DNA from: Gammaproteobacteria bacterium
GTDB lineage: Bacteria; Pseudomonadota; Gammaproteobacteria; Chromatiales; Sedimenticolaceae
Direction of reading: 5' to 3'
Length of the DNA: 7,159 nt
NCBI GenBank assembly: GCA_020445245.1
Contig: JAGRHB010000098.1
Span: 1 to 7,159 of the forward strand
This document shows, in pieces, positions 1 through 6,094 of the stretch. The translations under genes were made by a program, and so were the position numbers. Positions within the stretch are counted from its first letter, which is position 1. Each line of letters starts with the position of its first letter. The notes beneath the pieces were generated by a model, which had not been told where the DNA came from, ran no database searches, and was given only the letters and a program-made list of their open reading frames with translations.

Positions 1-314
1 GCACCGAGCAGTCTGCGGGCCAGTGCGGCGGGGTACACGGCGCCTTCAGTGCCCGCGATCACATGGCTGTAATGCGTATCACCGAACGCCTCGGTAATCG
101 TGCGCTTGAGCTTTTCTGTCGTGTTCCAGAGGGGTGCGGTCAGCACCTGTTGTGCATCCGCAATCGCAAAGCTGGCGTGCTCCCGCCATACACTGAAAGC
201 AATGCCGCGCGTGCGCAGGTGATCGATCAACGCGCGGCGTGGACCGATGACCAGCACACGGCGTCCGCCGTTATCCGCGAGTTGCGAGGGTGGTTTGGTG
301 TTATCAAGTGTCAC
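1..314 (-). CDS. Probable ATP-grasp family protein, N-terminal part (cut by left edge)
   Basis: An open frame on the minus strand starts at a GTG at 314 and runs without a stop off position 1, giving about 104 residues of the N-terminus. After a short polar leader it reads VLVIGPRRALIDHLRTRG, a Rossmann-like beta-alpha opening. Later come a TAPLWNTTEKL stretch and HVIAGTEGAVYPAALARRLL, which resemble the pre-ATP-grasp domain of carboxylate-amine ligases related to carbamoyl-phosphate synthase and biotin carboxylase. The ATP-binding and catalytic parts lie outside the window, so the family call rests on the N-terminus only and the substrate is unknown. GTG 314 is the only reasonable start: an in-frame stop lies at 377-375 and no other good start codon falls between. 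No clear Shine-Dalgarno motif precedes it. It points the same way as the regulator at 596-2260 but lies 281 bp downstream, so co-transcription is uncertain. Confidence 0.55.
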   Translation of the reverse strand, partial: MTLDNTKPPSQLADNGGRRVLVIGPRRALIDHLRTRGIAFSVWREHASFAIADAQQVLTAPLWNTTEKLKRTITEAFGDTHYSHVIAGTEGAVYPAALARRLLG

Positions 315-595
315 GGCATTTCGGCAAGGTAAGGGTGTATCACAAAAAAACTTGCGCCGATGGTGCTGCTGGCCTCAGGGTGCCTGGCGAATCTTACTGG
401 ATCGATGGGGCGCTTTTCTCTCCTTGTGCCAACGCCCCGGCAAAGGGTTAGGCCGGAAGTGTTGGCCGGCATGGATCTCCTGAGGACGCTGCGGAGTTGA
501 AGCGGCGGGAAATAGGGCCGACGACGATATCGCCGACGCATACCGATAGTCGAAAGAACTGTTGACGGTTGCCAAGTAACAATTGGAACCCAAGG
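315..595. other. Gene-free stretch between regulator and ATP-grasp gene
   Basis: This holds the 3' side of the regulator transcript and the upstream region of the minus-strand ATP-grasp gene. Short open frames here have unlikely compositions and no ribosome-binding sites. Weak inverted repeats can be seen (GGGGCG at 407-412 with CGCCCC at 433-438; GCCGG at 452-456 with CCGGC at 466-470), but neither has a T-run, so I do not call a terminator. No convincing minus-strand -35/-10 pair was found. Confidence 0.5.
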
Positions 596-2260
596 CTACA
601 TTTCCACACGATCAAATGCGTCCCCAAGCATCTCGCGCTGGCCCCGGTCGGTCATGGGATAGGTCTCCAACCAAACGTCTATACTGAACTCCGGCGCAAT
701 CACCCCAATCTCCTCGGCTTCCCATTCCACCGTATCAGCGTCGTCCCGCGCTGCTGCCACCGCCAGCATATAGATATGCGTTTCGAGGTTGGTCGCATTG
801 CGTGCAAGGGATTCACTCAGATTGATCATCGCCTGCTCAGGCTTTTGCGTGAAATAGTAAGCCCGGCCGAGCAGCAAGTAGTACAGGTAGCCGGCATCCT
901 GGTTGAGGCGCATCGCGTCGCGTAGCTGGCCGATACTCAGTTCAGGTCGACCGATGTAAGTGTTTATGCCGCCCATGAGTGCGTACGCGTCCGCGTAGGA
1001 ATGATCGATCTCGAGCGCCCGCTGCAGATGAAGCAACGCCTTTTCGTGCTGCCGGTACTGTGCCGCGACATAGCCAAGCACCCAATACACCTCCGAGATA
1101 TTGGGATCTATCTGGGCACCGGTCTGCGCCATCTCTTGCGCCAGCCGCAGCGCCCCCTGGCCATCCTGGGTCCAATGATTTCTGTAGTCGGCTGCAAAGC
1201 TCAACGCCAAGCCAGCGTACGCTCGCGCAAAATTCGGATCATGCGCAAGGGCTTCGCGGTACCAGTGACGAGCGGCCATGTTCGCCTCGCGTCCCCGTAT
1301 CAACAGCTCAGCCTGGCCGCGCAGAAAATCTTCGTAGGCATCCAGGCTTGGCGTGTACCGATCGGCCAGACGCTGCAGGTCCGCCGCCGTCACTTCGAGC
1401 GCGAGTTGCCGTACGACGTCGCGGCTGATCGACCGCTGGACCTGGAAAAAATCGTCCAACCTGCGTTCATAGCGTTGTGACCATAACTGCCGAGCGGATT
1501 CTGATTCCACTAAGCGCACATGCACACCGATCAACTCACCGACCTGCTGCACGTCGCCATAAACCTGATAGCGCGACGCTGCCGGAGCTATCCCGTCCAT
1601 CGATGGGCTGATCACGACCAGGTCGGACAGCCCGCCCAGGTCGGTGACCAGGTCGGCACGCATGCCTCGTGCAAAACGCCGCTCGCGCTCACTCCCGGTA
1701 ACCCCCTCGAATGGCATGACCATCAGCGTCGCGGCAGCAGGAGATGCTGCCTCGTCCGCGGTGTCTGCCTCGACATTGGGCAGCGGTTGATCATCGACAA
1801 GCAGATACCCGAGCACCCCCACTGCCAGTATCACCACCAAGGCCACTACGATCCGGGCTGGGTTGCGGCGCTTATCCGAAGTGATGATTGCCGGCCGCTT
1901 TGCCGGCGCATGGGCAGCATTGGATCCGGCCTTTACCTCTGCCAGCAGGCAGTAACCGCGTTTCGGGATAGTTTGGATGTAACGAGGGTTGCGCGCGTCA
2001 TCTCCCAGTGCCTTGCGCAGCTTGATGATCACCTGAGTGAGTGCATCGTCGCTCACCACCACGTTGGCCCACACGGCATCGAGTAGTTCCTGGCGCGTCA
2101 CGGGCTTGCCGGCTCGCTCAGCCAGCAGCTTCAGTGCCAGCGCGGCCTTGGGTTCCAATTGAACGACTGAGTTGGCATCCCTGACCCGATTCAATTCCGG
2201 GTAGAACAACCAGGAGCCAATGTGCATGGCTCCGTCTTGGTCACCACTCACCTCCGGCAC
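596..2260 (-). CDS. Membrane-tethered winged-helix transcriptional regulator with TPR sensor region (CadC/ToxR type)
   Basis: A 554-residue one-component regulator. Residues about 12-110 form an OmpR/PhoB-type winged helix, the Trans_reg_C domain used by CadC and ToxR: it opens GSWLFYPELNRV, has the recognition-helix region SDDALTQVIIKLRKALGDD, and ends with the wing signature YIQTIPKRGYCLL. A basic stretch (KRRNPAR) leads into one hydrophobic helix at about 136-155, so the winged helix should be cytoplasmic and the rest periplasmic. Residues about 178-292 resemble the TolB-like/FlgO-like module often fused to such regulators (VMPFEGVTGS, then YQVYGDVQQVG). From about 305 to 510 come TPR-like helices (ARHWYREALAHDPNFARAYAGLA; ALLHLQRALEIDHSYADAYALMG). 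It diverges from the nitrilase operon and is its most likely regulator, though no target site is proven. No phosphoacceptor domain is present. The start is GTG 2260, with AGGA six bases upstream; ATG 2227 is the alternative. Confidence 0.88.
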   Translation of the reverse strand: MPEVSGDQDGAMHIGSWLFYPELNRVRDANSVVQLEPKAALALKLLAERAGKPVTRQELLDAVWANVVVSDDALTQVIIKLRKALGDDARNPRYIQTIPKRGYCLLAEVKAGSNAAHAPAKRPAIITSDKRRNPARIVVALVVILAVGVLGYLLVDDQPLPNVEADTADEAASPAAATLMVMPFEGVTGSERERRFARGMRADLVTDLGGLSDLVVISPSMDGIAPAASRYQVYGDVQQVGELIGVHVRLVESESARQLWSQRYERRLDDFFQVQRSISRDVVRQLALEVTAADLQRLADRYTPSLDAYEDFLRGQAELLIRGREANMAARHWYREALAHDPNFARAYAGLALSFAADYRNHWTQDGQGALRLAQEMAQTGAQIDPNISEVYWVLGYVAAQYRQHEKALLHLQRALEIDHSYADAYALMGGINTYIGRPELSIGQLRDAMRLNQDAGYLYYLLLGRAYYFTQKPEQAMINLSESLARNATNLETHIYMLAVAAARDDADTVEWEAEEIGVIAPEFSIDVWLETYPMTDRGQREMLGDAFDRVEM

Positions 2261-2462
2261 AGGTCTTCCTGGCGCGCAGACAAGCGCTGCCCAATACGGA
2301 CCGGCCCAACATACCCACCTGTTTTTAAAAGCATTTTATTCTCTTCGGAAAAAGTTAGTGGTTCCTGCAGGTTTTTTATCGCACTCGCAACAACGATTAC
2401 AGCACACGTGGCCGAGGCTTTCCCCGAGCTACCGGTCCACATCTCAATGAGGGGACACCGAA
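2261..2462. promoter_or_regulatory. Divergent regulatory region between regulator and nitrilase operon
   Basis: These 202 bp separate two divergent starts and must hold promoters for both directions. An AT-rich core at about 2320-2380 contrasts with the GC-rich genes on either side. It includes GTTTTTAAAAGC (2321-2332), a TAAAAT hexamer on the minus strand at 2338-2333 (5 of 6 to the -10 consensus, with no good -35), the palindrome CCTGCAGG (2364-2371) and GTTTTTTATC (2371-2380). ACCTG at 2317-2321 is inverted as CAGGT at 2368-2372. No strong sigma70 pair was found on the plus strand, which would suit an activator-dependent promoter. The operon's own Shine-Dalgarno sequence, GAGGGG, is at 2449-2454. 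Confidence 0.55.
2267..2270 (-). promoter_or_regulatory. Ribosome-binding site supporting the GTG start of the regulator
   Basis: AGGA on the minus strand lies six bases before GTG 2260. The alternative in-frame ATG at 2227 has only a GGAG two bases away, which is too close. This favours GTG but does not settle it, because the winged-helix homology begins near the ATG. Confidence 0.5.
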
Positions 2463-2768
2463 ATGCCGAAATTCATGATTGAAAGAGAGATCCAGGGCGT
2501 TGGCGACATGAGTCCGGAAGAGCGACAGGGTGGCGCCCGCCAGTCCAATGAGGTCATCGACACGCTGGGCGAGCAGATACAGTGGGTCCACAGCTACCTG
2601 ACCCAGAACAAGTTTTATTGCGTTTACATCGCCCCGAATGCCGACCTGATTCTGAAACATGCTGAATTGAGTGGCTTTCCCGCGGACCGGGTTGAGCAAA
2701 TAAATGGTCTGCTCGATCCCTCAACGGCCCAACGGCCCGTCCAGACCCTTACCGGAGCCACTCAATGA
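2463..2768 (+). CDS. DUF4242 family small protein
   Basis: A 101-residue soluble protein with no signal peptide or membrane helix. It matches the DUF4242 family across its length: MPKFMIEREI at the start, EQIQWVHSYLT at about 37-47, KFYCVYIAP at 50-58, and HAELSGFPADRV at 66-77. Some family members are labelled nickel-binding in databases, and the conserved His43, Cys53 and His66 could bind metal, but the biochemical role is not established. The start is ATG 2463, with a strong GAGGGG eight bases upstream. It is the first gene of the operon, and its TGA overlaps the nitrilase ATG in an ATGA, so the two proteins are probably made in a fixed ratio. It could be an accessory or metal-handling partner of the nitrilase, or a ligand-binding protein; context alone cannot decide. 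Confidence 0.85.
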   Translation: MPKFMIEREIQGVGDMSPEERQGGARQSNEVIDTLGEQIQWVHSYLTQNKFYCVYIAPNADLILKHAELSGFPADRVEQINGLLDPSTAQRPVQTLTGATQ

Positions 2769-3733
2769 GCAAGATTGCCGTAATCCAGAAAGCACCCGTC
2801 GTGTTGAACCGCGATGCGAGCATTGCCCGTGCTGTTGAACGGGTCGACCAGGCCGCTGCCGAGGGCGCCAGGCTGGTCGTCTTCACCGAGGCATTCATTC
2901 CCGGATACCCGGCATGGATCTGGCGCTTACGCCCAGGGAGCGACTGGGGCACCAACGAGGCACTGCACAAACGCCTGCTCGAGAATGCGGTGGATCTCAA
3001 GAGCGCTCAGCTGGACGCGTTGTACCAGGCGGCCCGGAGGCATCAGGTGACGGTGGTATGTGGCATGCACGAGCGCGATCACGACTCCAGTCGCGCGACC
3101 CTGTACAACACCGCGGTGATCATCGGCCCCGACGGTACATTACGGAACAGGCACCGCAAGCTCATGCCGACCAACCCGGAACGGATGGTCTGGGGAACGG
3201 GAGACGCATCCGGTCTGCGCACTGTCGACACACCAGTCGGTCGCATCGGCACCCTGATCTGCTGGGAAAACTACATGCCATTGAGCCGCTACGCACTGTA
3301 TGCCCAGGGCATTGATATCTACATCGCGACGACGTACGACAGTGGTGACGACTGGCTCTGCAGCATGCAGCATATTGCCCGTGAAGCTGGCTGCTGGGTG
3401 ATCAACAGCGGCAACCTGCTGCATGCAACCGACATGCCTGATGACCTGGAGGAGCGCGCCACGCTGTATCCGGACGCTGATGAATGGGTCAACAGCGGCG
3501 ATTCGGCAGTCATTGCACCCGGCGGACAACTCGTTGCCGGACCACTTCACAACGAAGAAGGCATCGTGTACGCCGACATCGACATCGAACGTGCGTCCAC
3601 AGCACGCCGGACACTGGACGTGGTCGGCCACTATTCACGTCCGGACATCTTCACGTTGCAGGTCAATACGAGCGCCTATGCCCCCGCTCAATTCTTGCAA
3701 CACCCGCAGTCAGGCACGGAAGCAACCCGATGA
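2765..3733 (+). CDS. Nitrilase (carbon-nitrogen hydrolase, nitrilase branch)
   Basis: A 322-residue cytoplasmic enzyme predicted to hydrolyse an organic nitrile to the carboxylic acid and ammonia. The Glu-Lys-Cys catalytic set is intact: Glu42 in VVFTEAFIPGYP, Lys132 in HRKLMPTNPERMVWGTGD, and Cys166 in TLICWENYMPLSRYALYAQG. The second conserved acid, Glu139, is in NPER. The CWENYMPL block marks true nitrilases rather than the wider amidase, carbamoylase or NAD-synthetase branches. Length is typical for bacterial aliphatic or aryl-acetonitrilases; cyanide-active relatives also carry these motifs, so the substrate is not determined. The start is ATG 2765, overlapping the DUF4242 stop by four bases, with GGAG seven bases upstream. 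Its stop in turn overlaps the MBL start. No truncation or missing catalytic residue was seen. Such enzymes usually work as spiral oligomers. Confidence 0.93.
   Translation: MSKIAVIQKAPVVLNRDASIARAVERVDQAAAEGARLVVFTEAFIPGYPAWIWRLRPGSDWGTNEALHKRLLENAVDLKSAQLDALYQAARRHQVTVVCGMHERDHDSSRATLYNTAVIIGPDGTLRNRHRKLMPTNPERMVWGTGDASGLRTVDTPVGRIGTLICWENYMPLSRYALYAQGIDIYIATTYDSGDDWLCSMQHIAREAGCWVINSGNLLHATDMPDDLEERATLYPDADEWVNSGDSAVIAPGGQLVAGPLHNEEGIVYADIDIERASTARRTLDVVGHYSRPDIFTLQVNTSAYAPAQFLQHPQSGTEATR
3718..3722 (+). promoter_or_regulatory. Ribosome-binding site deciding the MBL gene start
   Basis: GGAAG ends seven bases before ATG 3730. That ATG forms an ATGA overlap with the nitrilase stop and is followed at once by a signal peptide. 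The frame stays open upstream to 3484, but that extension lies inside the nitrilase gene and reads as Arg/Thr-rich low-complexity sequence, so the start belongs at 3730. Confidence 0.7.
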
Positions 3734-4695
3734 CATGCTGGAACAGGCAAGCGCTGCTGAGCATGGTGTTGTGCAGCAGTGCACTGGCACACTCACCGCA
3801 ACCGCTTCCGGGAGACGAGGACCTTGTCGTCAGGCGAGTTTCCGAGCACGTGTACATCGCACATGGCCCGCAGGAATTCCCCAATCCTCAAACCGCCGGC
3901 TTCATGAACAACCCCGGCTTCGTCGTGACGCGTGACGGCGTTGTGGTGGTGGACCCCGGCAGCAGCGTACAGATAGGCCGCAGGCTGCTGCACAGCATTC
4001 GCAGTGTAAGCGACAAGCCGATCGTTGCCGTATTCAACACCCATGTGCACGGCGACCACTGGCTGGGCAACCACGCGATACGCGAATCCTATCCGCATGC
4101 CCGCATCTACGCCCACCAGCGCATGCTCGAGCACGTCGACGCTGGGGCCGGCGAGGAATGGATCGCCTTGTTCAGCCGGCTGACGCAAGGGGCTACCGAC
4201 GGGACCAAAGTGAACGGGCCCAATATTGGCTTGAAGGGCGGCGAAGTGATCCCTATCGGTGAGCTCTCCTTCCACATCTACCACACAGGCAAGGCACACA
4301 GCGACAATGACATCATGATTGAACTGCCGGCAGAAAGCGCTTTGTTCACCGGCGACATCGTAACCAACAGGCGGATTCAGTCGGCAAGACCGGAGGACAG
4401 CGATATCTACGGGCAAATTCGCGCCGTCAAGGTCGCTTTGGGGACGAACAGCCGCTGGTATCTGCCAGGACACGGGCACAGTGGCGGTCGGGAGATCGCC
4501 GAGGAACAGCTGCTCTTCCTGCAACAACTGCTTGGCGCAGTGCAGCGCTACTACGAACAGGGTATGAGCGATTACGAAATGGTCAAGCCGGTCAAGAAAG
4601 ATTTGAGCGCCTACAGTGACTGGTACAACTTCGACGAACTGGGACGGGTTATCGGCCACGTCTACCTGAAAGTGGAAGAAAATGCGTTCCAATAA
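3730..4695 (+). CDS. Exported metallo-beta-lactamase-fold zinc hydrolase
   Basis: A 321-residue MBL-fold protein with a probable Sec signal peptide at residues 1-20 (hydrophobic ALLSMVLCSSALA, likely cut after ALA), so it should act in the periplasm. Metal ligands are all visible: HVHGDH at 105-110 (His105, His107, Asp109, His110), His190 in GKAHSDND, Asp209 in FTGD and His248 in PGHGH, the arrangement expected for a dinuclear zinc site. The GNHAIRE stretch after the first motif, and the overall length, are like the broad group of periplasmic MBL hydrolases near B3 lactamases and quinoprotein-associated MBL proteins; I see nothing that fixes the substrate, and beta-lactam activity should not be assumed. 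It is the third gene of the operon, coupled to nitrilase by an ATGA overlap. Nitrilase is cytoplasmic, so a direct shared reaction step is not obvious. Confidence 0.88.
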   Translation: MTCWNRQALLSMVLCSSALAHSPQPLPGDEDLVVRRVSEHVYIAHGPQEFPNPQTAGFMNNPGFVVTRDGVVVVDPGSSVQIGRRLLHSIRSVSDKPIVAVFNTHVHGDHWLGNHAIRESYPHARIYAHQRMLEHVDAGAGEEWIALFSRLTQGATDGTKVNGPNIGLKGGEVIPIGELSFHIYHTGKAHSDNDIMIELPAESALFTGDIVTNRRIQSARPEDSDIYGQIRAVKVALGTNSRWYLPGHGHSGGREIAEEQLLFLQQLLGAVQRYYEQGMSDYEMVKPVKKDLSAYSDWYNFDELGRVIGHVYLKVEENAFQ

Positions 4696-4764
4696 CGTCG
4701 GCCGCCGGGAAAACCGAGGCGATCCACTCTCCTCCCCCACATATACCTGACTGCCTGATCCCCG

Positions 4765-4793
4765 TGGGCATTCCCGACCCACTGCTTCATAAT
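4765..4793 (+). promoter_or_regulatory. Candidate sigma70 promoter for the DUF3087 gene
   Basis: TGGGCA (4765-4770, 4 of 6 to the -35 consensus) and CATAAT (4788-4793, 5 of 6 to the -10) are 17 bases apart. This would start a transcript near 4800, about 26 bases before ATG 4826. It is a match by eye only. The rest of the 130-bp gap after the MBL gene (4696-4825) has no convincing terminator. Confidence 0.35.
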
Positions 4794-4825
4794 CGTCTGC
4801 AATCTTTTGGAAACACCAGCGCCAC

Positions 4826-5332
4826 ATGCATCTGGAAGACATCGACAAGTCTCGATACCAACAGCGCTTCAGGATCGTATTCGCCGCGATCGTGGTCGTA
4901 CTTACCATTGTTTCACTTGGCACATCGACACTGCTGATCGCACTCTTCGGCACGCCTGGCGAATCACATTTCTGGCTGAACGTGGCAGGTGTTGTCGTGG
5001 GTGCGGCTTTCGTCGTGCTGACGCTGATCAAGCTGCGACAACATCCGTATCTGCGCGAGGTCGTATACGTCTGGGATCTCAAACAGCGACTGAACCAGAT
5101 CTATCGCAGGCAACGAAGAATCGAACCATTTGTCGAAGACAACGATCCTGACGCGATCGCGATCATGTTCTTCTTCTATCGTGGCTCCCAGCAGTTGTAT
5201 GAACTCGATGACAACACCATCACCATGGATGCCATCGCCCTGAATCTTCGGGCATTGGAGCGGCGAATCAAGGATCTTGGGATCACTGTCACGACGGACT
5301 CCTATCGCAGAGAGATGCTCGAGCGATTCTGA
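4826..5332 (+). CDS. DUF3087 family inner-membrane protein
   Basis: A 168-residue protein with two predicted membrane helices, at about 16-41 and 49-70, joined by a short loop with FGTPGESHFWLN, followed by a soluble C-terminal half that is probably cytoplasmic. Family-like blocks are HLEDIDKSRYQQRF at the start, HPYLREVVYVWDLKQRLNQIYRR at 73-95 and FYRGSQQLYELDDNTITMD at 117-135. The family is found in gammaproteobacteria and has no known function. The start is ATG 4826; only a weak GGA lies upstream. It follows the MBL gene on the same strand after 130 bp, with its own candidate promoter, so it is probably not part of the nitrilase operon. It converges with efp. Confidence 0.85.
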   Translation: MHLEDIDKSRYQQRFRIVFAAIVVVLTIVSLGTSTLLIALFGTPGESHFWLNVAGVVVGAAFVVLTLIKLRQHPYLREVVYVWDLKQRLNQIYRRQRRIEPFVEDNDPDAIAIMFFFYRGSQQLYELDDNTITMDAIALNLRALERRIKDLGITVTTDSYRREMLERF

Positions 5333-5443
5333 CTCGCCTGCCCGGCCCATGATCGTGGCCGCCTGCTGGAAAGTCGCCTTCTCAACCACCGCGGAAATCG
5401 AGATGCCGGGATGGGCGTTTCAACGTTGACTTGTCGCAGTCAT

Positions 5444-5472
5444 ATGCCGTTCACCTGTGGGGTGAACGGCAT
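5444..5472. terminator. Perfect 12-bp inverted repeat between convergent genes (possible bidirectional terminator)
   Basis: ATGCCGTTCACC (5444-5455) and its exact reverse complement (5461-5472) flank a five-base loop, TGTGG. It lies 111 bp past the DUF3087 stop and 36 bp past the efp stop, the right place to end both transcripts. Neither side has a run of T, so it is not a classical intrinsic terminator; it may act as an RNA 3'-end stabiliser or need another factor. A weaker 5-bp stem (5343-5347 with 5357-5361) lies nearer the DUF3087 stop. Confidence 0.5.
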
Positions 5473-5508
5473 CGCAGCGCGAGCTCTTTGTGACTTGGAA
5501 CGGCGGTC

Positions 5509-6081
5509 TCAGGCCGGTGCCTTGGCGCGCGACTTGTATTCGCCGGTGCGCGTGTCGATCTCGATCCAGTCACCCACTTCACAGAAGTCGGCAACTTTGA
5601 GTTCGGTGCCGTTACTCAGCTTGGCGACCTTCATGACCTTACCGCTGGTGTCGCCACGTGCCGAACCTTCGGCGTAGTCGATCTGGCGCACAATGGTGGT
5701 CGGCAGGTCAACGGAGATGACCTTGCCCTGGAAGAATACGGCCTTGCACTCGTCGGTCATGCCGTCGACGATGTAGGGAATGACGCTTTCGACATCCTCA
5801 GCGCTGAGTTCGTACTGGTTGTATTCCCCGTCCATGAAGACATACATGTCATCAGCCTTGTACGAGTAGGTGACATCAACCTGGTCGAGATTGACCTGCT
5901 CCATCTTGTCGTCAAACTTGTAAACCGTTTCCGTCGTCGAGCCGGTCAACAGGTTCCTCAGTTTCATTTTCATGATGGCGCTGTTGCGCCCGGACTTGGT
6001 GTATTCCGCTTTCTGAACCAACCAGGGGCTGCCGTCGATCAGCACCACGTTGTTTACTTTGACATCTTGTGCCGTTTTCAT
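5509..6081 (-). CDS. efp: Translation elongation factor P, Arg32 (EarP-modified) type
   Basis: A 190-residue EF-P, full length for the family. It binds ribosomes stalled at polyproline stretches and promotes peptide-bond formation. It starts [20 protein letters not shown] and ends [13 protein letters not shown], with the C-terminal signature [17 protein letters not shown]. The loop that enters the peptidyl-transferase centre reads KSGRN, putting Arg32 at its tip, as in Pseudomonas aeruginosa EF-P, where this arginine is rhamnosylated; the lysine of the E. coli EpmA type is absent. The enzyme for this, EarP, is encoded 13 bp upstream in the same operon. I place the start at ATG 6081. The frame is open back to 6144, but that extension overlaps the earP 3' end and is absent from the family. 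The Shine-Dalgarno sequence is weak, so coupling to earP translation is possible. Confidence 0.97.
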   Translation of the reverse strand: MKTAQDVKVNNVVLIDGSPWLVQKAEYTKSGRNSAIMKMKLRNLLTGSTTETVYKFDDKMEQVNLDQVDVTYSYKADDMYVFMDGEYNQYELSAEDVESVIPYIVDGMTDECKAVFFQGKVISVDLPTTIVRQIDYAEGSARGDTSGKVMKVAKLSNGTELKVADFCEVGDWIEIDTRTGEYKSRAKAPA

Positions 6082-6094
6082 AAAACCAACCAGA

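Noticed and set aside
63..332. An 89-codon plus-strand frame at the left edge
   Set aside because: The opposite strand gives a better protein with a Rossmann-like start and ATP-grasp-like blocks; this frame has no recognisable features.
407..470. Inverted repeats GGGGCG/CGCCCC and GCCGG/CCGGC as a terminator for the regulator gene
   Set aside because: Stems are only 5-6 bp with loops of 9-20 bases and no T-run follows, which is expected by chance in GC-rich DNA.
525..542. Repeated GCCGACG flanking a CGATATCG core as an operator or recombination site
   Set aside because: The unit is seven bases with a single repeat and no linked recombinase or conserved context; too weak to call.
979..1480. 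Two plus-strand open frames of about 150 codons within the regulator gene
   Set aside because: They are antisense to the TPR-like region, Arg/Pro-rich or without motifs, and lack ribosome-binding sites.
3484..3729. Upstream extension of the MBL reading frame inside the nitrilase gene
   Set aside because: It overlaps the nitrilase C-terminus, reads as Arg/Thr-rich sequence and would bury the signal peptide. ATG 3730 has a good ribosome-binding site and an ATGA overlap.
3793..5082. A 429-codon open frame on the minus strand, antisense to the MBL and DUF3087 genes
   Set aside because: It is the shadow of GC-rich coding sequence: the opposite strand encodes an MBL protein with all metal ligands, while this frame shows no recognisable family motif.
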